The notes: generated by a model from the sequence alone, not told the origin. A DNA stretch of 64,000 nucleotides from Streptomyces sp. B21-083 (GCF_036898825.1 NZ_JARUND010000001.1:5022001-5086000), one strand, 5' to 3'; numbered from the stretch's first letter, positions 1 through 9,240 are shown. A program made the numbers and translations.

Positions 1-1053
1 GCCGCCGCCGATGACGGCGAGGGCGAGGGTGATGTAGAGGGTTCTCTTGAACCACCTGCGGCCGGCGCCGGGTTTGACGAAGTCGTCGTCGGTGTAGCCG
101 CCGAAGCCGCCGGTCTGGATGTAGCCGGTGGTGTCGCCGGAGCCGGGCGGGCCGAACTCGCCGTTCCCGCCGCCGTGCGCGGGCCGCTGCCGGCCGAGCC
201 CGGAGGCGCGTCCGGCCGGGGTCTGCATGGCGCCGCCGTCGTGCATGTGGTGCTGGTTGTGCTGGTTCTCGGCGACCGCGCCGACCACGACGGGTACGTC
301 GGACAGCTGCCCGGCGAGGGTGTCACCGGTGTCGAGGTCCAGGACGTCGGCGATGATCACGGTGATGTTGTCGGGACCGCCGCCGCGCAACGCCAGCTCG
401 ATGAGCTGCTGCACGGTCTCCTGGGGGCCCTGGTAGCTGGCGAGCGTGTCCTCCATGGTCTGGTGGGACACGACCCCGCTCAGGCCGTCGGAGCAGATCA
501 GGTACCGGTCGCCGGCCCGGACCTCCCGGATGGAGAGGTCTGGCTCGACATGGTCGCCGCTGCCCAGTGCGCGCATGAGGAGCGAACGCTGCGGGTGGGT
601 GGTGGCCTCTTCCTCGGTGATGCGTCCCTCGTCGACGAGGCGCTGCACCCAGGTGTGGTCCTGCGTGATCTGGGTGAGGACGCCGTCGCGGAGGAGGTAC
701 GCACGCGAGTCGCCCACGTGTACGAGGCCGAGGCGCTGGCCCGTCCACAGGAGGGCGGTGAGCGTGGTGCCCATGCCCTCCAGCTGGGGGTCCTCCTCGA
801 CCATCATCCGGAGCTGGTCGTTGGCCCGCTGCACGGCGGTGCCGAGCGAGGTGAGGATGTCGGAGCCGGGGACGTCGTCGTCGAGGGCGACGATGGTGGA
901 GATCACCTCTGAGGAGGCGACCTCACCGGCGGCCTGGCCACCCATGCCGTCGGCGATCGCGAGGAGGCGGGGACCGGCGTAGCCGGAGTCCTCGTTGCCC
1001 TCGCGGATCATGCCTTTGTGCGATCCGGCGGCGAAGCGCAGTGACAGACTCAT
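1..1053 (-). CDS. pstP: PP2C-family serine/threonine phosphatase, membrane anchored (partial at window edge)
   Basis: Metal-dependent protein phosphatase that would reverse Ser/Thr kinase signalling, facing the cytoplasm from the membrane. The frame opens at ATG 1053-1051 behind a GAGG ribosome site. It shows the PP2C metal-binding motifs NED at residues 20-22 and ADGMGG at 34-39. After the catalytic domain comes a Gly/Pro-rich linker, then a basic stop-transfer segment and a hydrophobic stretch from about residue 338, where the window ends. The C-terminal extracytoplasmic part is missing only because of the window edge. Its neighbours fhaB and fhaA upstream are the usual partners of PstP in the actinobacterial cell-wall and division cluster that also holds pknB, rodA and pbpA, which should lie to the left. 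The symbol rests on family and context. Confidence 0.9.
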   Translation of the reverse strand, partial: MSLSLRFAAGSHKGMIREGNEDSGYAGPRLLAIADGMGGQAAGEVASSEVISTIVALDDDVPGSDILTSLGTAVQRANDQLRMMVEEDPQLEGMGTTLTALLWTGQRLGLVHVGDSRAYLLRDGVLTQITQDHTWVQRLVDEGRITEEEATTHPQRSLLMRALGSGDHVEPDLSIREVRAGDRYLICSDGLSGVVSHQTMEDTLASYQGPQETVQQLIELALRGGGPDNITVIIADVLDLDTGDTLAGQLSDVPVVVGAVAENQHNQHHMHDGGAMQTPAGRASGLGRQRPAHGGGNGEFGPPGSGDTTGYIQTGGFGGYTDDDFVKPGAGRRWFKRTLYITLALAVIGGG

Positions 1054-1181
1054 GCGCACCTCGCCCGTCGGCTCCGGGTACATCCGCACGGTGCCCACCC
1101 TCCGGTCGGGAGCGCGCCGGGGCCCTTCGCGTGGACCGCCGCCGCGTGCTCGCTCCGCTCGCGCCTATTCATGATGTAGCA

Positions 1182-1703
1182 CTACTTCCGCAGCTCGATG
1201 ACGGTCTTGCCGATGCGGATCGGCGCGCCCAGCGGAATCGGCGTGGGAGTCGTCAGCCGGGTCCGGTCGAGATAGGTGCCGTTGGTGGACCCGAGGTCCT
1301 CGACGATCCACTGGCCGTCGCGGTCCGGGTAGATCCTGGCATGCCTGCTGGAGGCGTAGTCGTCGTCCAGCACGATGGTCGAGTCATGGGCCCGGCCGAG
1401 CGTGACCGTCTGTCCCTGGAGGGCGACGGTGGTGCCCGTCAGTGTGCCCTCGGAGACGACCAGTTTGCTGGGGGCGCCCCTGCGCTGCCTGCCGCCGCCG
1501 GACGGCTGCTGCTGGCGCTGCTGCGGGGGCGCGGCGGTCTGTCTGGCGGCCTGCTGCTGGCGGCCGCTGTCACGCCTCGACCCGCGCTGGGTGACACGCG
1601 TACCGAACAGATCGCTGCGGATGACCTGCACGGCCACGATCACGAACAGCCACAGTACGGCCAGGAAACCCAGCCGCATGACCGTGAGGGTCAGCTCTGA
1701 CAT
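1182..1703 (-). CDS. fhaB: FHA-domain membrane protein FhaB
   Basis: Phosphothreonine-binding scaffold of the Ser/Thr kinase, cell-wall and division cluster. The 173-residue protein starts at ATG 1703. It has one N-terminal membrane helix (residues 7-27), a Gln/Arg-rich linker and a C-terminal FHA domain with the phosphopeptide-binding signatures LGR, SSRHA and STNGTYLD. Only 10 bases separate it from the upstream fhaA stop, so the two are co-transcribed; pstP follows after a 128-base gap. The frame extends upstream of ATG 1703, but that extension overlaps fhaA and has no ribosome site, so this start is preferred. Length and layout match actinobacterial FhaB. Confidence 0.9.
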   Translation of the reverse strand: MSELTLTVMRLGFLAVLWLFVIVAVQVIRSDLFGTRVTQRGSRRDSGRQQQAARQTAAPPQQRQQQPSGGGRQRRGAPSKLVVSEGTLTGTTVALQGQTVTLGRAHDSTIVLDDDYASSRHARIYPDRDGQWIVEDLGSTNGTYLDRTRLTTPTPIPLGAPIRIGKTVIELRK

Positions 1704-1713
1704 TGCCCCCGCT

Positions 1714-2574
1714 TCACCCTTCGGCTTGCCGGTAAATGATGGTGGTGCTGCCCACGACGATCCGGGAGCCGTCGCGGAGCGTAGCGCGGGTGGTGTGTGT
1801 CCCGTCCACCACGATGCCGTTGGTGGACCCGAGATCCTGGATCGTCGGGGGTGTTCCGGGGCGGATCTCACAGTGCCGGCGCGAGACGCCGGGGTCGTCG
1901 ATCCGCACGTCGGCCTCGGTGCTGCGGCCCAGTACGAGTGTCGGGCCGGAGATCTGGTGGCGGGCGCCGTTGATCTCGACCCAGCACCGCATCCGGTTCG
2001 CGCCCGCGGTCGGGCGCTGTCCCATGGGCGGGCCCGCCGGGGCGGCGCCGGGGCGTCCGCCGGGCGGCGGTGCGGCCGGCATCGGGGGCGCTGCGGCGGC
2101 AGGCGGATAGCCGTAACCGCCCGCTCCGGGCCGGCCCCTCGGCGGGGCCGCGGGTGCGGCGGCGCCGGGGCCTGGGCCGCCGGGGGACTGCTGGTTGGTG
2201 GAGGAGGCGAGCGTACGGCTGCGTACCCGGTACAGGCCGGTGTCCAGGTCGTCGGCCTTCTCCAGGTGCACCTTGACGGTGCCCATGAAGGTGTACCGCT
2301 GCTGCTTGGCGTAGTCCTGTACCATGCCGGCGAGCTCGTCGCCGAGCTGTCCGGAGTAGGGGCTGAGTCGCTCGTGGTCCGGCGCGCTCAGTTCCACGAT
2401 GAAGTCGTTGGGTACGACGGTCCGGTCGCGGTTCCAGATGGTCGCGTTGTTGTCGCACTCGCGTTGCAGTGCGCCCGCGATCTCCACGGGCTGGACCTCG
2501 GACTTGAACACTTTGGCGAAGGTGCCGTTGACCAGACCTTCGAGACGCTGCTCGAACTTCTTCAGGACTCCCAT
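1714..2574 (-). CDS. fhaA: DUF3662 and FHA domain protein FhaA
   Basis: First gene of the leftward signalling operon, 286 residues from ATG 2574 with an AGGAGG ribosome site. The N-terminal domain (about residues 1-125, starting MGVLKKFEQRLEGLVNG) is the DUF3662 module of FhaA. A low-complexity Pro/Gly/Ala linker follows (about 130-190), and then an FHA domain with LGRSTEADVRI, SRRHCEI and STNG motifs. In mycobacteria FhaA binds the phosphorylated pseudokinase domain of MviN to restrain peptidoglycan export; a similar role here is inferred from homology. It is soluble, with no membrane segment. Confidence 0.9.
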   Translation of the reverse strand: MGVLKKFEQRLEGLVNGTFAKVFKSEVQPVEIAGALQRECDNNATIWNRDRTVVPNDFIVELSAPDHERLSPYSGQLGDELAGMVQDYAKQQRYTFMGTVKVHLEKADDLDTGLYRVRSRTLASSTNQQSPGGPGPGAAAPAAPPRGRPGAGGYGYPPAAAAPPMPAAPPPGGRPGAAPAGPPMGQRPTAGANRMRCWVEINGARHQISGPTLVLGRSTEADVRIDDPGVSRRHCEIRPGTPPTIQDLGSTNGIVVDGTHTTRATLRDGSRIVVGSTTIIYRQAEG

Positions 2575-3044
2575 GGGGCACCTCCTCCTGGTTGCTGCTC
2601 TGTCTGAAGCCTTGCGTGCCGTGCCTGTCGTGCGTGCCGTGCCTGGTACTGCTTACTGATCGTATCCACGCGCCGGGAAATCGGCTGGTTCCCCCTGTCA
2701 GGACGGTCGACGGGTGTCGACGCCTGACGAAGTTCCCTGTGAAGCGACCCTTCGAACTCCTTGAGCCGTACCCAGATCGTAGAGGCGGCGCCAAACCAGT
2801 GTCCCGCACCTGACTGTGCACCTTGCCCGCCTCCTGGGGAGATGGGCTGGACCGGTACGAGGTTGATACGTGAACCGGCACGTGTTGATACGAAGTCGCA
2901 GCCGGTCCGGCTCGGTCGGGGTGGGGCCGGAGTGCGCCTTGGGGTGGGGAAAGGGATGTGAACCCACCACTTCCAGCGTGCTAATCTTCTCGATGTCGGA
3001 AGGCCCCCGCACCGCAGGGAGCAGGGCCCGAGGACACGGCGAAT
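2575..3044. promoter_or_regulatory. Non-coding region between fhaA and tRNA-Leu
   Basis: 470 bases between two outward-facing transcription units, so it should hold the fhaA operon promoter (leftward) and the tRNA promoter (rightward). A 15-base direct repeat, TGCGTGCCGTGCCTG, occurs at 2613-2627 and 2631-2645, just upstream of the fhaA ribosome site. I could not assign convincing -35/-10 boxes. Reading frames that cross the region have no coding-like composition. Confidence 0.5.
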
Positions 3045-3127
3045 GCGCGAGTGGCGGAATGGCAGACGCGCTGGATTCAGGTTCCAGTGCCCGCAAGGGC
3101 GTGGGGGTTCAACTCCCCCCTCGCGCA
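3045..3127 (+). tRNA. tRNA-Leu (anticodon CAG)
   Basis: Class II tRNA with a long variable arm. The acceptor stem GCGCGAG (3045-3051) pairs with CTCGCGC (3120-3126), followed by the discriminator A; CCA is not encoded. The anticodon arm is CTGGA-TTCAGGT-TCCAG, which puts the anticodon CAG at 3078-3080. The T arm contains GGTTCAA. It marks the left border of the accessory island: core genes end here and mobile genes start within 200 bases. Confidence 0.97.
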
Positions 3128-3166
3128 CAGGGGGACACCGACGAAAGTGTCCTAGTAGCACCGACG

Positions 3167-3200
3167 AAACGGGCTCATCGTGATCACGATGAGCCCGTTT
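3167..3200 (+). terminator. Perfect palindromic terminator after tRNA-Leu
   Basis: 34-base uninterrupted palindrome with 17-base arms centred on TGATCA and ending in CCCGTTT, 40 bases beyond the tRNA. It fits a Rho-independent terminator for the tRNA transcript. Confidence 0.75.
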
Positions 3201-3248
3201 TGGTCTGCCTGGGCAGGTCAGGTGCTGTGTGACGGTACTTACACGCAT

Positions 3249-3282
3249 GACTGCCCGGCGGCTGGCGAGCCGCCGGGCAGTC
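3249..3282. terminator. Hairpin between tRNA and transposase-like gene
   Basis: Perfect 15-base arms (GACTGCCCGGCGGCT and its complement) around a GGCG loop, lying just beyond the stop codon of the leftward transposase-like gene. It probably terminates that gene, and could equally stop read-through from the tRNA side. Confidence 0.65.
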
Positions 3283-3303
3283 GACCTTTGTGGTTGTTGA
3301 TCT

Positions 3304-5112
3304 TTAGCGGGCTATTGAAGTGTGGGCAGTCTCACTCATCGGGCTCGGTCTTTTCTGGCCCAGTGACGTAGCCCTTGGGGGTCCAGGTGCCCAGTGCCTT
3401 GGTCTTGCGGCGGCGGGTGGCCGGCGGTGGGGTCGGTCGCCGTGGAGGGCGATGGAGTTCGCCCAGGCGGTGAGTTTGCGGCGGTTGGCGTGGGCGAGCT
3501 GGAAGGCCAGCAGGAGGGTCTGGGCGGCGATGCCGCGGATGCGACGGGTGCCGGCGTCTTCGAGGCGTTCGTAGAGGGGGTCCTTGGCGTAGCCGTTGAT
3601 GCCCTCGACGCTGTTGCGGAGCCGGAAGTAGACGCGCTGCCAGGCTTCGGAGCCGTATTGGAGGGGCTGCCAGAGGTTGGCGCCGGATTCCGGCGGGACT
3701 GTGACGGTCTTTTGGCTGCAGCACGGGGGTGAGCCCGCGGGGCTGGGGGCGGGGTCGATGAGGGGCAGGTGGATGCCGCGGCGGAGGGTGTGCTTCTTGA
3801 GTGAGCACTGGGTGCGGTTGGCCTCGGCGGGGCACATGACGCGACGGTGGCCTTCGGCGTCAGGGCGCTGCTTGGGCATGAAGAGGTAGGCGGCGCGGGC
3901 GCGGATACGGTCGATCCAGGTCTGCTTGTCGATCTTCTCGGCGATCAGGTCCTTGGTGGCGTCCTTGAGCGTTTGGGGCATGGAGGGGCAGTACCAGTTG
4001 CCCTCGACGAGTTGGGCGCCGGCGAAGCCGGCCTGGACGCCGAGCTGGTCCTTCGCGTAGTCGTAGACCGGCTCGTAGCCCATAGCGCGGATGGGGAGCT
4101 GGAAATTCTCAGGTTTCTGGCCGTTGTAGGCGCGGTCACCGGCCAGGTAGCCACGCGGGAGGCTGTCGTCGACCTGCTGGAGAGCTTCGACGGCGACCTG
4201 GCCGGGGCGGTGGCCGGGCTTGTCGACGGAGAAGGCGATGACCAGAGCTGGGACGACGTCGGGGTCGGCGGAGCCGTCGGGCAGCGGGACGCCGTTGTGG
4301 TCGGGGTCCCGGGCGATGACCAGGGAGGCGTCGTAGCCGTAAAGACGCTTCTTGATTCGGTCTGCCTTCTTCTGGAGTTCGGCGCCGTTCTTGTCCTGCT
4401 GGGCGGGGGCGAGGTCGTCGAGGGCGAGGGGGTCTTTGTGCTTGGTGGTGCGGACGTACCAGGCGGCGTCGGGGTCGGTGGACGTGACGGGGCTGTCGGC
4501 GCCGAGGCCCTTGGCGTAGGTGCCGATGACGGTGGCGTCGACGCAGGCCGAGCCGTCCCAGTGGCCTTCCAGGAGGGGCAGGGCCTCGCGCAGGGACATG
4601 GCAAGGATCAGGTTGGCCACGCGGAGCATGAGCGTGCGCTTGCGGGCAAGTTCGGCGGTGTCAGCCTGGGCCAGTAGCTTCTCGGCGTGGCGGCGGGCCA
4701 GTCGGTGGTTCTTGGGCAGTGGGGATGGGTCGATCGCGTCGAGGACGCTGTGGATGCGACGGCGGACGACGGCGTAGGCGGCCTCGAAGCCGCGATCGTG
4801 ATCGGGGTAGCGGCGCAGGCCGAGTTGCTGGCGCACCTCGTCGGAGAGCGCGAAGTACAGCAGGTCGGTGACAGCGGTGAAGAGGATGACGCCGCCGTTG
4901 CGTGCGGCGGTCAAGCACATGCCGACCAAGAGGGCCTCGACCGGAAGGGTGCAGGGGCTGCCTGTTCCGCGGGCGACGAGCGGTTCGATCTCCTCGACCA
5001 GGCCGGAGTCGGCCACTTCGTCGAGGACTTCCATGAACTCGTGGTTGGGGACAAGTGCGCGCTGGGAGCGCAGGCGTGCGATACGGGGGTGGCGTGCGAG
5101 ACGGCTGTTCAT
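3304..5112 (-). CDS. Transposase-like protein of unknown family
   Basis: 602-residue protein from ATG 5112, behind an AAAGGAG ribosome site. It reads like a DDE-type transposase: a helical N-terminal half (residues 1-190), then a core with HWDGSACVDATVIG, GYLAGDRAYNG and a late RNSVEGINGYAKD segment that could supply D, D and E. A Cys-containing insert (MCPAEANRTQC, then CC) precedes the last block, and the last 60 residues are basic. No flanking terminal inverted repeats were found, so it does not look like an ordinary IS. The start lies 2 bases after the stop of the recombinase-like gene upstream, so the two form an operon. I cannot name the IS family. Confidence 0.6.
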   Translation of the reverse strand: MNSRLARHPRIARLRSQRALVPNHEFMEVLDEVADSGLVEEIEPLVARGTGSPCTLPVEALLVGMCLTAARNGGVILFTAVTDLLYFALSDEVRQQLGLRRYPDHDRGFEAAYAVVRRRIHSVLDAIDPSPLPKNHRLARRHAEKLLAQADTAELARKRTLMLRVANLILAMSLREALPLLEGHWDGSACVDATVIGTYAKGLGADSPVTSTDPDAAWYVRTTKHKDPLALDDLAPAQQDKNGAELQKKADRIKKRLYGYDASLVIARDPDHNGVPLPDGSADPDVVPALVIAFSVDKPGHRPGQVAVEALQQVDDSLPRGYLAGDRAYNGQKPENFQLPIRAMGYEPVYDYAKDQLGVQAGFAGAQLVEGNWYCPSMPQTLKDATKDLIAEKIDKQTWIDRIRARAAYLFMPKQRPDAEGHRRVMCPAEANRTQCSLKKHTLRRGIHLPLIDPAPSPAGSPPCCSQKTVTVPPESGANLWQPLQYGSEAWQRVYFRLRNSVEGINGYAKDPLYERLEDAGTRRIRGIAAQTLLLAFQLAHANRRKLTAWANSIALHGDRPHRRPPAAARPRHWAPGPPRATSLGQKRPSPMSETAHTSIAR

Positions 5113-5114
5113 GG

Positions 5115-6026
5115 TCAGAACTCCTTTAGCGCGGCGGCGGCCTGGTCGGGTGAGAGGTTGCGGACGTGGGGCAGGACCCGGTCGATGGAGCGCAGGGTGG
5201 TCAGGCCAGCGGCGGCCATCAGGGTGGGCAGGTGCATGCGGGCCTCGATGGCGTCGACGAGCCAGGTGGCGCGGGCCCGACCCATAACCAGGGGCGGACA
5301 TCCGGGTGGGATCTTCGTGCGGGCGAGGAAGTTGGTGACGGTGTTGGTGCCGCGGGCGTGGCTGGCGGGGCGGAAGAGATAGCGGGCATCGCCGGGCTGG
5401 CTGGCCCAGGCTGTGGCCTCGGTGAGGACCGGTGCCCAGGAAGCGCGGCACAGCACCACGCGGGCGCGCTGTCCGCGGACAGCGACGGCGACCGCGCCGT
5501 TGGGTGCTTCGCGGATGTCGTGAGTGCGCAGCGGGATGATCTCGGGTGAGTCCAGGGCGCAGCCGAGGCCCAGGGCGAGCAGGGTCAGCAGGCCGTAGCG
5601 CAGTTCGTCGGTGGGCTGGGCGCGGGCGGTGGCGTACAGCTGGGCCTGCTCGGCCCTGGCGTAGGGGCGGGAGGCGTCCGAGCCGGAGTACGCGGCCGGG
5701 TTCCCGGTGATCAGGTCGGGGCCGAGCACGGCGCGGCGGAGCCTGTTGAGGCGGCAGCGGCGGTTGGCACGAGCTGCCTCGCCCACGTGTGCGTACCCGG
5801 TGGCCAGGTACCACTCAACCGCCTCCGGCGTGAGCAGGTGCTCTGCCTTGGTGGGACGACCGCAGGCGTCGGCGTGCGCGGCGGCGTACGCGAGGGAGCC
5901 GAGCCAGTCGCGGGCATCTTTGGGTGTGGCGGGCTTCGCCTTGGTCACAGCGCGGCGGCAGTCGGGGCCGATGCGTTCCCAGACAGGGGTGGGCAGCTTG
6001 GGCCGGTACTGCTCGATCGCGTCCAT
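5115..6026 (-). CDS. Tyrosine-recombinase-like protein, probably catalytically degenerate
   Basis: 303 residues from ATG 6026 behind a GGAGA site. The layout follows a phage-integrase fold: a helical N-terminal domain (1-130) and a C-terminal domain with LLTLLALGLGCALDSPEI where box I should be, and MGRARATWLVDAIEARMHLPTLMAAAGL where box II should be. The first catalytic Arg of box I (usually GLR) is absent, the box II His is not in place, and no clear nucleophilic Tyr follows. It is therefore probably a DNA-binding partner of the adjacent transposase-like protein and not an active recombinase. This is inferred from motif positions only. Confidence 0.5.
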   Translation of the reverse strand: MDAIEQYRPKLPTPVWERIGPDCRRAVTKAKPATPKDARDWLGSLAYAAAHADACGRPTKAEHLLTPEAVEWYLATGYAHVGEAARANRRCRLNRLRRAVLGPDLITGNPAAYSGSDASRPYARAEQAQLYATARAQPTDELRYGLLTLLALGLGCALDSPEIIPLRTHDIREAPNGAVAVAVRGQRARVVLCRASWAPVLTEATAWASQPGDARYLFRPASHARGTNTVTNFLARTKIPPGCPPLVMGRARATWLVDAIEARMHLPTLMAAAGLTTLRSIDRVLPHVRNLSPDQAAAALKEF

Positions 6027-6137
6027 CGTGACTCTCCACCAGGAAAGGACCCCAGGAGGGGTGTTTTTCCAATAGCATGAGGCCGATGCGACGGACGCTG
6101 TCATGCCGGGAGGTCCGTATGGGCGACACTCTTCGAC

Positions 6138-6449
6138 GTGCCCCAGGGAGACAAGCGAAGCCTCAAGCCCTTCACGTACGTGGTCGAGGGCGTCTGGCCG
6201 CACGCTGTGGTCGATGACCACCATGGGGCCCGGGTGGCGCAGGAGGTGGCGGCCCGGCTGCGCCGGGTGATCGACGTCCGTGGCTGGTCGATCGCCGAGG
6301 TGTCCCGGCGCAGCGGCGTGTCGCGGATGACGATTGTGCAGGTGCTGGACGGCATGGTGTGGTGCGACCTGCTGACGATCGCGAACCTGGAGAAGGCGCT
6401 GGAGGTGGACCTGTGGCCCGGCCGTGAGCCGGGCAATCCTCCGCAGTGA
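6138..6449 (+). CDS. Small XRE-like helix-turn-helix protein
   Basis: 103 residues from GTG 6138, divergent from the recombinase/transposase-like pair. Residues about 48-85 (WSIAEVSRRSGVSRMTIVQV followed by LTIANLEKALEVDLW) form a lambda-repressor-type HTH with the usual third and fourth helices. It is probably a local repressor of the divergent mobile genes. No Shine-Dalgarno sequence is evident, so the message may be leaderless or the start may differ slightly. Confidence 0.65.
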   Translation: MPQGDKRSLKPFTYVVEGVWPHAVVDDHHGARVAQEVAARLRRVIDVRGWSIAEVSRRSGVSRMTIVQVLDGMVWCDLLTIANLEKALEVDLWPGREPGNPPQ

Positions 6450-6568
6450 ATTCGCATAGACATTCGGTCTCCTCGAAAGCCTGCTGGAAAGCAGGCAGGG
6501 GAATGTGGCCGAATGCCGGACGCACCCGGGCGGTGCCGGGTAGGGTCGGAAACGGCCTTAGCGGGCCC

Positions 6569-6617
6569 GACCGCCACCGCACCCTGGGGCCAACCAGGGG
6601 AAACTGCGGTGGCGGTC
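6569..6617. terminator. Bidirectional terminator between convergent genes
   Basis: 13-base outer arms (GACCGCCACCGCA at 6569-6581 and its complement at 6605-6617), with a second 6-base stem inside (CCCTGG / CCAGGG), followed by TTTT. It sits between the rightward HTH gene and the leftward winged-helix-like gene. Confidence 0.75.
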
Positions 6618-6666
6618 TTTTATGTGCGGCGGTGCTTTGTGGGTGTCGTGTTGCGGGCGGTCTGGG

Positions 6667-7326
6667 TCAGGCGAATTTCCAGTTCAGTCGGGGCCGGTAG
6701 TAGACGTGCGGGTCGTCTTCCCGTGTGACGCGTTCCAGGGCGCCGGAAATCGTCAGGGCCCGCAGGCAGTTGCGCAGGCTCTTGCGTTCCCGGGGGTCCC
6801 GGGGAATGCCGAGCGTTCTGGCCAGAGCCTCGCTGCCCCACGGCTCTTCAGGGCGTTGGGCGATGACGTTCAGGATCTCCTGCTGCTTCTGGCTGCGGAT
6901 GACGATCTGGGCGGGGAGCTGTTCCGTGTCCGTCGACGGCGGGGCGGTGGGTTCCCCGGAAGGGGCGGGCTCCGCGTCTGCCGGGGAGGTTGTCCCGCCG
7001 TCATGCGGGCTCGGGACGATGCGTAGCTCCACCGCAGGAGCGGGGGGCGCGGGAATGAAGATGCCGTGCTCGCGGGCGCTTTCGTGCATGGCCCGTAGAC
7101 GTGCCTGCAGCCCGACCAGACTTACCGCCTCCTCGCGGTGCGCGATCAGCAGCTCGCACTTCTCGGTCTCCTCGCGCGCAGCCGCTTTGTGTCTTTCGGC
7201 AGCCACTGTGTGGCTTTGGATAGCGGTCTTGGATTCCTCGATCAGGGCGTCGTACTGACGGACCGCATGCTCTGCTTCGTCCCCGAAGTCGGCCGGGGGA
7301 CTCGGGAAAGTCTCCTGGTACGTCAT
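6667..7326 (-). CDS. Hypothetical protein: coiled coil, Pro-rich linker, winged-helix-like C-terminus
   Basis: 219 residues from ATG 7326; a GTG codon three codons earlier is an alternative. Residues 10-80 are charged and heptad-like (ALIEESKTAIQSHTVAAERH...), predicting a coiled coil. A Pro/Ala/Ser linker spans about 95-145. The C-terminal 75 residues (QQEILNVIAQRPEEPWGSEA, then LRNCLRALTISGALERV) look like a winged-helix DNA-binding domain. It lies downstream of tniB on the same strand, 185 bases away, and could be an accessory protein of that element. It shows no TniQ features. Function unknown. Confidence 0.55.
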   Translation of the reverse strand: MTYQETFPSPPADFGDEAEHAVRQYDALIEESKTAIQSHTVAAERHKAAAREETEKCELLIAHREEAVSLVGLQARLRAMHESAREHGIFIPAPPAPAVELRIVPSPHDGGTTSPADAEPAPSGEPTAPPSTDTEQLPAQIVIRSQKQQEILNVIAQRPEEPWGSEALARTLGIPRDPRERKSLRNCLRALTISGALERVTREDDPHVYYRPRLNWKFA

Positions 7327-7510
7327 GCGCACCACGGTAGAACGGGGCCGGGCTGGCTGTCTGGCTTTTGGGTGACCAGATGGCTGCCTTATTGGCTGCG
7401 AACCTCTTAGCGCGGCTATTTCTCGGCTATGTGTTCGCTATACGATGTTCTGTATGACCAGATGGGGGATTTCGGAGGCTGCAACGGGACTCGTATCTGG
7501 TCTCTTCTCC

Positions 7511-9240
7511 TCAGACGGTCCAGATCGGCTGTCTGTGTTCGGCTTCGTTTGGATGGCCCGGGAGGGGCAGTTCGGACAGCAGCGAGGCCGTCACCTGTTC
7601 TGTACCGTCTCGAACGGCCCGCACAGCGGCGGTACGCAGCAGGTAGGCCAGCCGTCCCACGTTGCCGCCAGTGCGCTGGTGAAGGAACTCGGCCTGCGCG
7701 GTGAGCGTGCCCGGTTCGTGTGCGCGCAGGCGCAGCGCCGCCTCGGCCTCGCTGACGACCTGGTCCCAGTCCTTGCCCGGCGGCAGGATGGACAGGTGGA
7801 CGGGCACCAGTCGGCGGTGGGCGGTGTGTGTCACCACGGCGGCGAGCACCGTGGGGTCGCCGATGCCGGCGAAGGCGAAGGTCGCCGGGATGCGGTCGCA
7901 CAAGTAGTCCAGGACCTCGGCCACGGCACTGCCGGCCTTGCCCGGACTGCGAAGGTGCTGGACCTCGTCGACCAGTACCAGCCTGGTCGAGGCGGTCTCC
8001 ATCGCCTCGCTCACCCGGACCACCAAGTCGGCGGTCGTGGGAGATCCCCGCAACGCAACACCGAGGCGGCGGCCCAGTTCAGCCAGGAACAGACGCGGTG
8101 AGGTGGCGGGCGCCAGCCGGACGTAGACCACCGGCACGCTCTCGCCGTCCGGTTCCTGAGCGTTGCAGTAGTGGCCTGCTTCCCATAGGGCGGTGGTCTT
8201 CCCGGTGCCGGGCTGTCCTTCCAGCAGCACCCCATAACGGGCGCCTGGCGCGTACCTGTTGACGGCCAGCGACTCCTCGATCCGCCGCACGGCGGCCACG
8301 ACACCTGGCGCGCGCAGGGGAAGCCGGGCGTGATAGGTCACACGGAGTTCCTCCGGCAGCGTGCGCGTGCCCTCGGCCAGGGCCGGGAGCTGGGACACGG
8401 TAGTCATCCAGTTCGTGAATTGCATCCAGTCCCTGAACGACTGCCCACCCGTGGTGGCAGGGCCGCGCGCGGTCCAGCCGCTGACGGCTGGATCCGGTCC
8501 GCCCCGACTCGCGCCGACATAGCGGTAGGTATGTTCAAGTGGTGCGTGGTGCAAGGCGAGTTGAGTAGATGACCGGTTGGCGGCAGGTACCGCATAGGCG
8601 GTGATCCACTCAGTGCTCCCGGTCCGCAGCCACACGCGCCGCAGATCGAAGGGGTCCCACCGCACTTCGAACGGGCTGCGGCCCGTGCCGGACGGCGAGG
8701 TCTGGCGCAACGGCTCCAGGGCCGGGGCGTTGTAGAGACGCCCGCCGAGCCGGAGCCCCGAGGGCCCGACCACGCGCCGGGTGACGTTCAGCAGCTCCGT
8801 GAGCTGCTGCGGGGGAAGGGGGGCCGGTGTCCAGCCTGTCGAGGCGGTCAGCGTCTCATGGCGGGTCCGCGGAGTGTGTGCTCCGCCCGTAGGGGCGGTG
8901 GACACGGGGGTGTCCGGCCAGACGCGGGCCACCCATGCATCGAGCAGGTCCTGCACCATCTCTGGCGGCCACCCGGCCTCGTGTGCGCCCCGCCCGGCTG
9001 CGGACAGCAGATGGTCGGTGAACAGCGACACGAAGTGCTTCAGCGTGCGTTCCAAGCTCCCGCGCTCCACCGGCCGCGTGCGCTGCGAGTACCGCACGTT
9101 GATCCCCATATGGGCACAGGCTTCACGAAGTGCGCGCAGGCCGGGCGCGTGTGCGCCGTCGACGACGAGGGTGGCCGGGCGGACGACCAGCGAGGGCGCA
9201 TGCCGCTGGTCCGCGCCCTGGAGTCTCCCGGACAGTAGGT
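7511..9240 (-). CDS. tniB: TniA transposase exon 2 continuing in frame into TniB AAA+ ATPase
   Basis: Downstream exon of the intron-split transposase, followed without a stop by a TniB-type ATPase. Codons from 9240 to about 8426 give the rest of the TniA catalytic core (VVDGAHA supplying the second Asp, VERGSLERT supplying the Glu) and its C-terminal beta-barrel-like region. From ATG 8425, which has a weak AGGGA in front, begins a 304-residue AAA+ protein with Walker A GQPGTGKTT, Walker B LVLVDEVQH and a sensor region. Normal TniB is a separate protein of this size. TniB proteins activate and target TniA for Tn5053/Tn7-type transposition. Spliced to exon 1 the frame encodes 913 residues. Whether TniB is made as a fusion or from the internal ATG is not settled by the sequence. 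No tniQ or resolvase gene was found. Confidence 0.75.

Noticed and set aside
5116..5814. N-terminal extension of the transposase-like protein to 836 residues
   Set aside because: The extension overlaps the recombinase-like gene and is Arg/Pro-rich; ATG 5112 has a good AAAGGAG site.
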